Source: Luteimonas rhizosphaericola
GTDB lineage: Bacteria > Pseudomonadota > Gammaproteobacteria > Xanthomonadales > Xanthomonadaceae
Length of the DNA: 64,000 bases
Direction of reading: 5' to 3'
NCBI RefSeq assembly: GCF_029888045.1
Contig: NZ_JARXRN010000021.1
Location: 44,845-108,844, forward strand
Below, one piece after another: positions 26,223 through 33,700 of the stretch (the stretch's first letter is position 1; each line of letters starts with the position of its first letter). The position numbers and the translations under genes were made by a program. The notes below the pieces were generated by a model. That model was given only the letters and a program-made list of their open reading frames with translations. It had not been told where the DNA came from and made no database searches.

Positions 26223-26630
26223 TCAGTCGGCAGGCACGGCCGCCGGGTCCATCCAGAAGGCTTCCCACACATGCCCGTCCAGGTCGGCCAGGGCGCGGCT
26301 GTACATGAAGCCGTGGTCCTGCGCCGGGTTGATGTCGCCGGTACCGCCATTCGCGGCCGCGGTGGCATTGAGGGCATCCACCGCCTCGCGATCGTCGAGC
26401 GAGATGGCCAGCAGCACCTCGCTGGAACTGGCCGGCGGAATCGGCCGGGTGGTGAACGTGCGCCACTTGTCGTGGGTGAGCAGCATCACGTGGATGGCTT
26501 CGCTCCAGACCATGCAGGCCGCGGTGGCGTCGCTGAAGTGCGGGTTGTTGCGGAAGCCCAGGGCCTCGTAGAAGGCGATCGAGGCGGCCAGGTCGGCGAC
26601 GGGCAGGTTGACGAAGATCATGCGGGGCAC
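26223..26630 (-). CDS. VOC family protein (glyoxalase-like, second type)
   Basis: 135 residues if started at GTG 26630, which has AAGGA 7 bases upstream; an ATG three codons later (26621) is the alternative. It begins MIFVNLPVADLAASIAFYEA and contains LDDREAVDALNATAAANGG and YSRALADLDGHVWEAFWMDP. This matches the VOC subfamily often called lactoylglutathione lyase-like, with a WEAF/WMDP ending. It is not closely similar to its neighbour. Function is probably detoxification or antibiotic binding, but the substrate is unknown. Confidence 0.86.
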   Translation of the reverse strand: MPRMIFVNLPVADLAASIAFYEALGFRNNPHFSDATAACMVWSEAIHVMLLTHDKWRTFTTRPIPPASSSEVLLAISLDDREAVDALNATAAANGGTGDINPAQDHGFMYSRALADLDGHVWEAFWMDPAAVPAD

Positions 26631-26806
26631 GGGGTGGTCCTTCAGTGAGTGGATGCCATGGCGACGAACCGCGGAGCAAGGAATCGACAGGGCGCCCGGT
26701 TGCGTGTACCGGACAGCGATCGTGTCCGTGCACGTTCGCTGCAGCCGTGCGACCGGGACGTCCCCGGGACCACGCGTGCGGCAGACGGCCGGACCACCGC
26801 CCGGAC

Positions 26807-28813
26807 TCAGCGCACCGCATCGAGAAAGTGGAGATGCCGCTCGTACTGGTCGAGCACATCGTGCAGCAGTTCGTCGCGCCCCCAGCCCATCACGTCGTAG
26901 TCCTGGCCGCCTTCGCGCAGGTGGACCTCGGCCCTGAAGAACCTGTCCGCGTCGCTGGACGGACGGCGTGGATCGCGCAGCATGAACTCGGCCGGTTCGT
27001 AGGCCACCGGGCGCACGGAGTAGAAGAAATCCATCTCCGCCCCGTGCCCCACTTCCAGCCAGGCGCGGCCGTTCTCGCCGCTCTCCACCCTGACCTCCAG
27101 GCCCTGCTGGCCCAGCTCGGCCGCCACGGCTTCGAGTGCCGGGCGCACCGTGCCTTCCAGGTAACGCAGTACCTCGGCCCGGGTCGGGCTCTGCATCAGC
27201 GCGCGGATACGCGCCTTCCAGTCGGCCGTCGCGTGGCCCGGCGCCGAGACGCGTGCCGCGCGGATGCTCTGGCGCCTGGTCACGTCCAGCTGCATCGCGC
27301 GCAGCAGGCCCCAGGCCATCAGCAGCATGACGAAGGTGAAGGGAAACGCGCTGGCGATCGTGCCGGCCTGCAGCGCTTCCAGCCCGCCGGCGATCAGCAG
27401 CGCGATCGCGATCGCACCCACCAGCAGCGCCCAGAAGATGCGCTGCCACACTGGCGATTCCTCTTCGCCCTTCGAGGAGAGCATGTCGATCACCAGCGCG
27501 CCCGAGTCGGCCGAGGTCACGAAGAAGATCACCACCAGCAAGGTCGCGGCCGCCGAGGTCAGCATCGGCAGCGGATACGCCTCTAGGAACTGGAACAGCG
27601 CCACCGAGGTGTCCGCGCGCACCGCCTCCACCAGCGCGGGCGCCGCCCCGGACATCACCTGGTACAGCGCGCTGTTGCCGTAGATCGTCATCCACAGGAA
27701 GGTGAAGCCCAGTGGCACCAGCAGCACCCCGACCACGAACTCGCGCACGGTGCGCCCGCGCGAGATGCGCGCGATGAACATGCCCACGAACGGCGACCAC
27801 GCGATCCACCAGCCCCAGTAGAACAGCGTCCAGCCGCCCAGCCAGCTGGTGGGTTCGTAGGCGTAGAGGTTGAACGTCATCGAGAACACGTTCGACACGT
27901 ACATGCCGGTGTTCTGCACGAAGGCCTGCAGCAGGTGCACCGTGGGGCCCATCACCAGCACGAAGGCGAGCAGCGCCACCGCCAGCGCTATGTTGAACTC
28001 CGACAGCCGGCGCACGCCGCGGTCGAGCCCGGTGAACACCGACACGGTGGCCACCAGCGTGATCGCCGCGATCAGCGCCACCTGCACCCCGACGCCCACC
28101 GGCGCGTCGAACAGGTACCGCAGCCCCGAGTTGATCTGGATCACGCCCAGGCCCAGCGACGTGGCCAGGCCGAAGATGGTGCCCAGCACCGCGAAGGTGT
28201 CGACGGCATGGCCGATGGGGCCATGGATGCGCTCGCCGATCAGCGGATACAGCGACGAGCGGATGCGCAGCGGCAAGCCGTGCCGGTAGGCGAAGTAGGC
28301 CAGCGACAGCGCGACCACCGCGTAGATCGCCCAGGCATGGATGCCCCAGTGGAAGAAGGTGATGCGCATCGCCTGGCGCGCCGCGGCCACCGTGCCCGGA
28401 TCGCCCACCGGCGGCTCGGCGAAATGCATGATCGGCTCGGCCACGCCGAAGAACATCAGGCCGATGCCCATGCCCGCGGCGAACAGCATCGCGAACCAGG
28501 TGGGATAGCTGTAGTCGGGCCGGCTGTGGTCCGGCCCCAGCCGGATCCGCCCCAGGCTGCTCACGCCAAGGCCCACGATGAACACCAGGAACCCCGCCAC
28601 CACCAGGATCGTGAACCAGCCCGCATCCTGCGCCACCCACGTCTTGGCGCGGCCGAACAGCAGCGCCGACGCCTCGGGTGCCGCGAACGAGAGCGCCACC
28701 AGCAGCGCGATCAGCAGCGCCGTCGGGTAGAACACCGGGCCGAGGATGGCGGCGTGCCAGCGGCGCGCGGGCGGCTGCTCGTCCGGTGACGGCGTCACTG
28801 GGAGAACTGACAT
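26807..28813 (-). CDS. betT: BCCT family choline/betaine transporter with cytosolic C-terminal domain
   Basis: 668 residues from ATG 28813 (GGAG 7 bases upstream). The first 500 residues hold 12 membrane segments with family motifs: GMGIGLMFFGVAEPIMHF, FHWGIHAWAIY and WWIAWSPFVGMFIARISRGR. The last 150 residues are soluble, ending EVHLREGGQDYDVMGWGRDE and so on; such a domain is present in BetT-type proton-coupled choline transporters and in osmosensing members. The likely role is uptake of choline or betaine for osmoprotection. No betAB genes lie nearby. The exact substrate is an inference. Confidence 0.88.
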   Translation of the reverse strand: MSVLPVTPSPDEQPPARRWHAAILGPVFYPTALLIALLVALSFAAPEASALLFGRAKTWVAQDAGWFTILVVAGFLVFIVGLGVSSLGRIRLGPDHSRPDYSYPTWFAMLFAAGMGIGLMFFGVAEPIMHFAEPPVGDPGTVAAARQAMRITFFHWGIHAWAIYAVVALSLAYFAYRHGLPLRIRSSLYPLIGERIHGPIGHAVDTFAVLGTIFGLATSLGLGVIQINSGLRYLFDAPVGVGVQVALIAAITLVATVSVFTGLDRGVRRLSEFNIALAVALLAFVLVMGPTVHLLQAFVQNTGMYVSNVFSMTFNLYAYEPTSWLGGWTLFYWGWWIAWSPFVGMFIARISRGRTVREFVVGVLLVPLGFTFLWMTIYGNSALYQVMSGAAPALVEAVRADTSVALFQFLEAYPLPMLTSAAATLLVVIFFVTSADSGALVIDMLSSKGEEESPVWQRIFWALLVGAIAIALLIAGGLEALQAGTIASAFPFTFVMLLMAWGLLRAMQLDVTRRQSIRAARVSAPGHATADWKARIRALMQSPTRAEVLRYLEGTVRPALEAVAAELGQQGLEVRVESGENGRAWLEVGHGAEMDFFYSVRPVAYEPAEFMLRDPRRPSSDADRFFRAEVHLREGGQDYDVMGWGRDELLHDVLDQYERHLHFLDAVR

Positions 28814-29010
28814 GTCGGGCTCCAGATCGGTGGCCGGCGCGCCGGGTGGGCCGGGGGTTCGCATCCAGCGATCCCCCAACCTGGAACGGCGCGCGCGACC
28901 GGCATGTGAAGCCACGGTAGCAAGCGGACGGTTCCGGCCTTTCGGGACGCGGGCGAACCCGGCATGCGCGCTTGGCCGCCGGATCCGCTCGCGCGGGGTG
29001 TGCCGCCGGC

Positions 29011-29880
29011 TCAGGCCGCGGCCGCGATCCCCGCCGCGAATTCCCGGTACGTGCGCAGCGGGCGGCCCAGCAGCTGCTCCAGCCGCGCCACGTCGCCCGC
29101 CTCGGGCACCATGCCGTCGGTGAGGAAACGCGCGGCCATCTGGCGCATGTCGTAGGCCATCCACGGCGGCATGAACTGGCGCAGGTTCTGCTCGAACCCG
29201 GCGGTGTCGTCGCCGCCGTAGGCGATCGGGCGCCGCAGCACGTCGGACCACAGGCGCGCCACGTCTTCGCCGGTGAGGGTGTCCGGGCCGACGAGGTTCA
29301 GCCGCGCCAGCGCCGTGCCGTCCGCCGCGCGGTCGCGGGCCAGCAGTTCGAGTGCCGCGATCTCGGCGATGTCGCGGGTGTCGATCATCGCCAGACCCTT
29401 GCCGCCGATGGGCATGGGATACACGCCGTGCTGCAGCACCACGTCCTTGATGGTGAGGTCGTTGTCGATGAAGTACGCCGGCCGCAGGAGGGTGGCGTTG
29501 AAGCCCGACTGCTCGATCATCCGCTCCACGCCGTACTTGCCGGCGAAGTGCGGCACGTCGACGTAGCGGTCGCTATGGATCACAGACAGGTAGACCAGCC
29601 GCTGCACGCCGGCCTCGCGCGCCACGTTGAGCGCGATCAGCGCCTGGGTGAATTCATCGGGCACCACGGCGTTGAGCAGGAACAGGGTACGTATGCCGGC
29701 GAAGGCGCGGCGCAGGGCGTCGACATCCAGCAGGTCGCCCTGCACCACGTCCACGCCGTCGGGCAGATCGGCGGTGGCGGGGGTGCGGACGAGGGCGCGC
29801 ACGTCGGCGCCGCGGTCGACGAGCTGCTGGACGACCTGACGGCCGATCTGGCCGGTGGCGCCGGTGATGAGGATGGTCAT
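29011..29880 (-). CDS. NmrA/NAD(P)-binding Rossmann-fold oxidoreductase
   Basis: 289 residues. MTILITGATGQIGRQVVQQL gives the atypical-SDR glycine motif GxxGxxG. Further conserved parts are ALVRTPA, VQGDLLDVDALRRAF and LLRPAYFIDND. Members of this group (NmrA-like, quinone oxidoreductase 2-like) bind NAD(P) and act as reductases or redox sensors. The canonical YxxxK is replaced by a GKYGVERMIEQSG segment, which keeps Tyr but not the Lys spacing. It is divergent from a LysR regulator 97 bases away that probably controls it. Confidence 0.88.
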   Translation of the reverse strand: MTILITGATGQIGRQVVQQLVDRGADVRALVRTPATADLPDGVDVVQGDLLDVDALRRAFAGIRTLFLLNAVVPDEFTQALIALNVAREAGVQRLVYLSVIHSDRYVDVPHFAGKYGVERMIEQSGFNATLLRPAYFIDNDLTIKDVVLQHGVYPMPIGGKGLAMIDTRDIAEIAALELLARDRAADGTALARLNLVGPDTLTGEDVARLWSDVLRRPIAYGGDDTAGFEQNLRQFMPPWMAYDMRQMAARFLTDGMVPEAGDVARLEQLLGRPLRTYREFAAGIAAAA

Positions 29881-29977
29881 GGGAAAGCTCCGCGTTGGTT
29901 GGGAGGCCCATGGTTGTCGTTTCTCTGACGGACCGATAGCCCATATACTTGGACCACCTGTCCCGCTGGCGGAACAC
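29881..29977. promoter_or_regulatory. divergent promoter region of NmrA and LysR genes
   Basis: 97 bases between two start codons facing apart. It is more AT-rich than its surroundings (tctctgacggaccgatagcc, atatacttgg). The layout is typical of LysR regulators with their target gene. A T-N11-A box is possible but not clear enough to place. Confidence 0.5.
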
Positions 29978-30868
29978 ATGGATCTCCTGGCGCTGGCCGA
30001 TTTCAACCTGGTGGCGCGCCACGGCGGCTTCGGCCGGGCGGCCCGGCTGGCGGACCGGCCCAAGGCCACCCTGTCCCGGCGCGTGTCCGAACTGGAGGCC
30101 AGCCTCGGCGTGCGGCTGTTCGAGCGCGGCTCGCACGCGCTGAAGCTGACCCAGGAGGGCCGCGCCCTGTTCGAGCGCACCGAGGCGCTGCTGACCGAAC
30201 TGGGCGAAGCCACCGCCGCCGTCGCCTCCGGCGGCGACACCCCGCGCGGCCGGCTGCGCGTCAGCGCCCCGCTGCTGTTCTCGCAGACAGCGCTGGGCAC
30301 GCTGGCGGCCGAGTTCGCGCGGCGCCATCCGCAGGTGCAGCTGGAGATCACCACCGAAGACCGGCCGGTGGACATGGTGGAGGAAGGCGTCGACCTGGTG
30401 ATCCGCGTGAACCCGCAGCGCGACGCCCAGCTGGTGGGCCGCGTGCTGCTGCGCGACCGCCTGGTGGCGGTGGCCGCCCCCACCCTGCCGCGCCCGGCGC
30501 AGGACACGGCGGTGCCCGCCGTGGTGCGCGTGAACAGCCAGGACGCCGCGTGGACGCTCACCACCGCCACCGGCGAGCAGCGCATCGCGATCGACCCGGT
30601 GCTGCGCCTGGCCTCGCTGATCATGATCCGCGACGCCGTGCGCACCGGCATCGGCGCCGCGCTGCTGCCGCTGTCGCTCGTCGCCGGCGACCTGCGCACC
30701 GGCACCCTTCTGCACTGGGGCGACGGCCAGGGTCCGCCGATCGAACTCTGGGCCCTGTACCCGTCCCGCCGCCTGTTGAGCGCCCGCGTGTCGGCCTTCC
30801 TGGAATTCCTGAAAGACGCCTTCCCCCAGGGCCACCCCGAAGAACTCGCCGCCTACGTCAAAGGCTGA
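29978..30868 (+). CDS. LysR family transcriptional regulator
   Basis: 296 residues from ATG 29978. The N-terminal winged helix-turn-helix begins LALADFNLVARHGGFGRAAR and continues PKATLSRRVSELEASLGVRL and FERGSHALKLTQEG. It is followed by the usual two-lobed effector-binding domain with GRLRVSAPLLFSQTALG and the late GIGAALLPLSLV motif. Length is normal. The gene is divergent from the NmrA-like gene, its likely target. The inducer is unknown. Confidence 0.93.
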   Translation: MDLLALADFNLVARHGGFGRAARLADRPKATLSRRVSELEASLGVRLFERGSHALKLTQEGRALFERTEALLTELGEATAAVASGGDTPRGRLRVSAPLLFSQTALGTLAAEFARRHPQVQLEITTEDRPVDMVEEGVDLVIRVNPQRDAQLVGRVLLRDRLVAVAAPTLPRPAQDTAVPAVVRVNSQDAAWTLTTATGEQRIAIDPVLRLASLIMIRDAVRTGIGAALLPLSLVAGDLRTGTLLHWGDGQGPPIELWALYPSRRLLSARVSAFLEFLKDAFPQGHPEELAAYVKG

Positions 30869-30897
30869 GCATTCCGCGCGCCGATGCTCCTGATGTC

Positions 30898-30936
30898 CCT
30901 TCTCCCGTTTGACGGGAGAAGGTGCCCCGAAGGGGC
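30898..30936. terminator. two consecutive intergenic hairpins
   Basis: ccttctcccgt / acgggagaagg with loop ttg (30898-30922), then gcccc-gaa-ggggc (30924-30936). They lie 30 bases after the LysR stop, between convergent genes. This 'ctcccg..cgggag' element is a common intergenic repeat type in Xanthomonadaceae. It could terminate both sides. Confidence 0.5.
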
Positions 30937-31037
30937 GGATGAGGGCGCTCTTCGCCGCGCCAACGAAGCACCCGAAACAGTAGAGACCCCACCAAAGCGA
31001 AGCCTCCCCAGCCTGACGCCCGCCCCTTGGCTCCAGA

Positions 31038-31334
31038 CTACGGGCGTGCGTAGCCTCCCTCGCGTTGCGCACGGATCGCCAGCACCAGCGCGGTGTCGAT
31101 CACTGCAAGAAAGCGATACAGCGCCACGTAGCCATGCGCATCGCGACCAATCAAAAGCTCGCGCCGATCGTCACCTGCCGGGCGACCGATCAGCGGGTTG
31201 TCGGCAAGCACATCCAGTGCGCTGATGATCTCGTTCACGCGGTCGTCGGCCGCCTCGACCTCGTGCTGATGCATGTGGTCGACGATCCTGTCCAGATCCT
31301 CGATGACGCCGGGCGCCAGCCGGACGCGCGCCAC
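31038..31334 (-). CDS. RelE/ParE family toxin
   Basis: 98 residues with a GTG start at 31334, one base after the antitoxin stop codon (taa g gtg), so it is translationally coupled. VRLAPGVIEDLDRIVDHMHQ, then LADNPLIGRPAGDDRRELLI and YVALYRFLAVIDTALVLAIR, match ParE/RelE plasmid-stabilisation toxins. ParE members poison DNA gyrase; RelE members cut ribosome-bound mRNA. The sequence looks closer to ParE, but the RelE/ParE split is not certain. Paired with the RHH-type antitoxin just upstream. Confidence 0.9.
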   Translation of the reverse strand: MARVRLAPGVIEDLDRIVDHMHQHEVEAADDRVNEIISALDVLADNPLIGRPAGDDRRELLIGRDAHGYVALYRFLAVIDTALVLAIRAQREGGYARP

Positions 31335-31335
31335 C

Positions 31336-31620
31336 TTATCGGGCCTGCTTCCTGGCCAACGGCCGCTTCGCGGGTTTGCCTGCGATTCGCTGCATCAGGT
31401 ACGTGCGCGCTTCTTCCCACGGAATGCTTTCACCGGAGTCGAGGAACTGCGCATAGCGCTGGTCCGCGAGCGCATGGAACTCGGCGCGCTGTTCGGCCAG
31501 CGCGGCCTTCTCGGCGATGGCTTCCAGAATGAAGTTGTGCGAGGTGGTGCCGGCCGCTTCCGCGGCCTTGGCGACGCGGGCCTTGAGGTCTTCGGGCAGG
31601 CGGATGGTGGTGGTGCTCAA
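31336..31620 (-). CDS. ribbon-helix-helix (CopG/ParD-like) antitoxin
   Basis: 94 residues starting at TTG 31620, with a perfect GGAGG five bases upstream; no in-frame ATG gives a sensible start. STTTIRLPEDLKARVAKAAE is the ribbon strand plus first helix of an RHH DNA-binding domain; TTSHNFILEAIAEKA completes it. The C-terminal half (EEARTYLMQRIAGKPAKRPL) would wrap the toxin. It should repress its own operon and neutralise the ParE-like toxin downstream. Confidence 0.88.
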   Translation of the reverse strand: MSTTTIRLPEDLKARVAKAAEAAGTTSHNFILEAIAEKAALAEQRAEFHALADQRYAQFLDSGESIPWEEARTYLMQRIAGKPAKRPLARKQAR

Positions 31621-31692
31621 GGCGACCTCCGGCAGATTGCAGCAGTAGCACAAGTGTGTCACACCATCGCGACGCCTGCATTCGCGGTCAAC

Positions 31693-31717
31693 AAAAAAGC
31701 CCCGCCGAAGCGGGGCC
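31693..31717 (-). terminator. rho-independent terminator of the 161-residue gene
   Basis: On the minus strand: gccccgcttcggcggggc followed by six T. Stem of 7-8 G/C pairs with a ttcg-type loop, 30 bases after the stop codon of the gene at 31747-32232. Confidence 0.85.
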
Positions 31718-31746
31718 CCCACGGCCGATCGCGGACCCAGTCGCGA

Positions 31747-32232
31747 TCACCCCGCAGGCACGGCTTCCGGCGTGCCGTCCGCCAACGAACGCGGCGACCG
31801 GCTGAAGCGCTGCGACAGCAAGCGCTTCAGCGCTTCCATCCCCTCCCCCTTGCCCGACACCTTCAGCACCGCATAGCCCTCCAGCGCCGCGTTCATCAGG
31901 TCGCTGCCCAGCGCGATCTCCGTGCCGGACATGCGCTCGTGGATGCGCGTGAGCCGCTGCATCCGCGGGCGCAGCGCATCGAGCGTGGCCAGGTCACGCT
32001 GGAAGCCTTCCAGGTCGAAGTTGCGCGGCAGCACGCCCGGGTTCTCGCCGAAGGCCACCGTGGCCTGGCGCACGAAGGCCTCGGACTTGGCGCCCATCTT
32101 GGTCAGCTCGCGGATCTGGTCCGGGCCCAGCGCGGCCATCCCGGCCAGCTCGGCCTCCACCGCCGCCAGCGCGGCATCCAGGCGTCCCAGCCGCTCGGCA
32201 TCCAGGCTCAGGTCGATCAGGTTCTGCGACAT
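31747..32232 (-). CDS. conserved hypothetical helical protein (161 aa)
   Basis: 161 residues from ATG 32232, with AAGGAGA 8 bases upstream. Nearly all helix: IDLSLDAERLGRLDAALAAV, ELTKMGAKSEAFVRQATVAF, LRPRMQRLTRIHERMSGTEI. No membrane segment or catalytic motif. I recognise it only as a conserved protein of unknown role in this family of bacteria; the pattern suggests a helical bundle. It has its own terminator and so is probably a single-gene unit. Confidence 0.75.
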   Translation of the reverse strand: MSQNLIDLSLDAERLGRLDAALAAVEAELAGMAALGPDQIRELTKMGAKSEAFVRQATVAFGENPGVLPRNFDLEGFQRDLATLDALRPRMQRLTRIHERMSGTEIALGSDLMNAALEGYAVLKVSGKGEGMEALKRLLSQRFSRSPRSLADGTPEAVPAG

Positions 32233-32349
32233 CACGTGTCTCCTTGGTCCATGTGAAGGGAACACCGGCGCGGTCCGGCCGGCGTGGGCATTGGACGCGG
32301 GTGGGACGCGTTGCGCTGTCGGCGCGGGGCGGATGGTGGGGTAGGAAAA

Positions 32350-32690
32350 CTTCCCTGCGGCGGCTCGGAATGGTCCGAAGCCGAGCTGCGGAGCTCCGCC
32401 CGGAAGCCAGCGAGGGCCGGACGCAAGGGGCTTCCAGCCGGGCGCAAACGATTGCGGGCCTGCCGCGAGCCGGAATCACCGGGCCGCGGGTGGATTTGGC
32501 TTGCGCACAAGCGGCTTCAGGCCGAGCGCCGCCGGTTGTGGCTTGCGCGCGAGCGGATTCCGGTCGCGCTCGGGATTCGGATGGTCCAAGCGCAAGCGGA
32601 ATTTGGTTGCGCGCGAGCGGAATTGATTCGCGCGCAAGGCAAACTCGGTTGCGCAAGAGCGGAATCGGGCGAGCGATGAGCGAATTTCAC
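32350..32690. repeat. degenerate short tandem repeat, roughly 21-base period
   Basis: Variants of 'ttgcgcgcgagcggaatt' recur: near 32508, 32538, 32563, 32586, 32608, 32628 and 32650 (for example tgcgcgcgagcggattcc, agcgcaagcggaatttgg, tgcgcgcgagcggaattg, tgcgcaagagcggaatcg). Steps are close to multiples of 21. Two frames are open across it only because of this period, and they read as basic repeats, not as a protein. It lies at the edge of the restriction island. The rest of the gap 32233-32800 has nothing I can support. Confidence 0.6.
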
Positions 32691-32800
32691 TTGCGGACGA
32701 CCATGAACCAGTGGCTCTGCTGACCGGAGTGATCGCCGCTACCGCAGCGAGTCACTCCATCTGCCCGCTCGACCTGCCCCCCTTCCCCTGACAACCCGAT

Positions 32801-33676
32801 CTAGTCTGCGATCTCCGGATACCGCGTCGCCAAGGACTGTGCGATCAGCGATCGTCTAGTGGCATCCAGATGCTCCGGAGGAAATCCCAAAAACTCCGCG
32901 CCACGGCCCATCGGCGTGAACACACGGACAGAAGATCCCTTGGCGCTATCGCTACGTTCGACGAACCAACCAGGCAAGGCGAGGGCAGGAACCACTGGAA
33001 CATCCAGAGCCAACTTGTCATGCAGGAATCGCCGCACCCATTGGGCGGAGCGCTCCGCTTGCGAGACGGCATCGACATTCACAAAATCGGGAAAGTGCAG
33101 CGCTTTTCCATCGTAGCGGACACGGTAGTTCTTGCCTTCGGCCTTTGGCTTACGAAAGGACTTCGTCTCGATTGCAAACACACCCTGTGGCGCCACCACG
33201 ATGTGGTCGATGTTGCCCACGTCACTTGGCAGATCATGGAGCACGAGGCAACCCTTCGCCACCAGCCGGTTGAGCTGCATGCCCGTCACCCGCTCCGCAA
33301 GCAGTCCGTCGCGGGCCTGTTCACGCCGGCGGGCGTGCCGCTGGTAGTACCAGAGCCCGAACGCGAAGAACAATGCCCAGGTCACAAGCATGAAGACTTC
33401 CGTCGCGCCAAATCGAACGCTAGACCAGTCGAGCCTGAGTGTGGCCCATACCAGAAAGAGCATCGGCAGAGCCAGCATCATGACGTCGATGCCGAAGCCC
33501 GCCTCTCCGGTTTCCTTCTCGATTCGCTCAAGCAACATTTGACCGGGCACATGGCCGACCTGCTTCCCGTACAGCGGGGATCTGCGGCGGCGCGCCAGCC
33601 GATACGCCTTGAACAGCACGACGATGCTGCCTGTCAGCAGGACGGAGACCACAAACACCGCATGCCCGATGAACAC
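32801..33676 (-). CDS. membrane-anchored NERD-domain (nuclease-related) protein
   Basis: 291 residues from a GTG at 33676 with a weak ribosome-binding site. Membrane helices lie at about 5-22 (AVFVVSVLLTGSIVVLFKAY), 68-82 and 90-108. The NERD domain follows at about 122-235. GMQLNRLVAKGCLVLHDLP, NIDHIVVAPQGVFAIETKSF (with the ETK triad of restriction-like nucleases) and DAVSQAERSAQWVRRFL are family features. NERD proteins resemble restriction endonucleases and are often found with defence genes. It lies 24 bases downstream of the type III-like helicase gene and is probably in its operon. Confidence 0.88.
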   Translation of the reverse strand: MFIGHAVFVVSVLLTGSIVVLFKAYRLARRRRSPLYGKQVGHVPGQMLLERIEKETGEAGFGIDVMMLALPMLFLVWATLRLDWSSVRFGATEVFMLVTWALFFAFGLWYYQRHARRREQARDGLLAERVTGMQLNRLVAKGCLVLHDLPSDVGNIDHIVVAPQGVFAIETKSFRKPKAEGKNYRVRYDGKALHFPDFVNVDAVSQAERSAQWVRRFLHDKLALDVPVVPALALPGWFVERSDSAKGSSVRVFTPMGRGAEFLGFPPEHLDATRRSLIAQSLATRYPEIAD

Positions 33677-33700
33677 GTGCTAATTCATGCTGCAGTTCCG

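Noticed and set aside
24334..26571. A 745-residue plus-strand open frame across the glycosylase and VOC genes
   Set aside because: Arginine/proline-rich shadow of four minus-strand genes with recognisable or protein-like products.
32244..32723. A 159-residue protein in the repeat region before the NERD gene
   Set aside because: Composition is repetitive and basic, the alternative frame is equally open, and the openness follows from the 21-base period.
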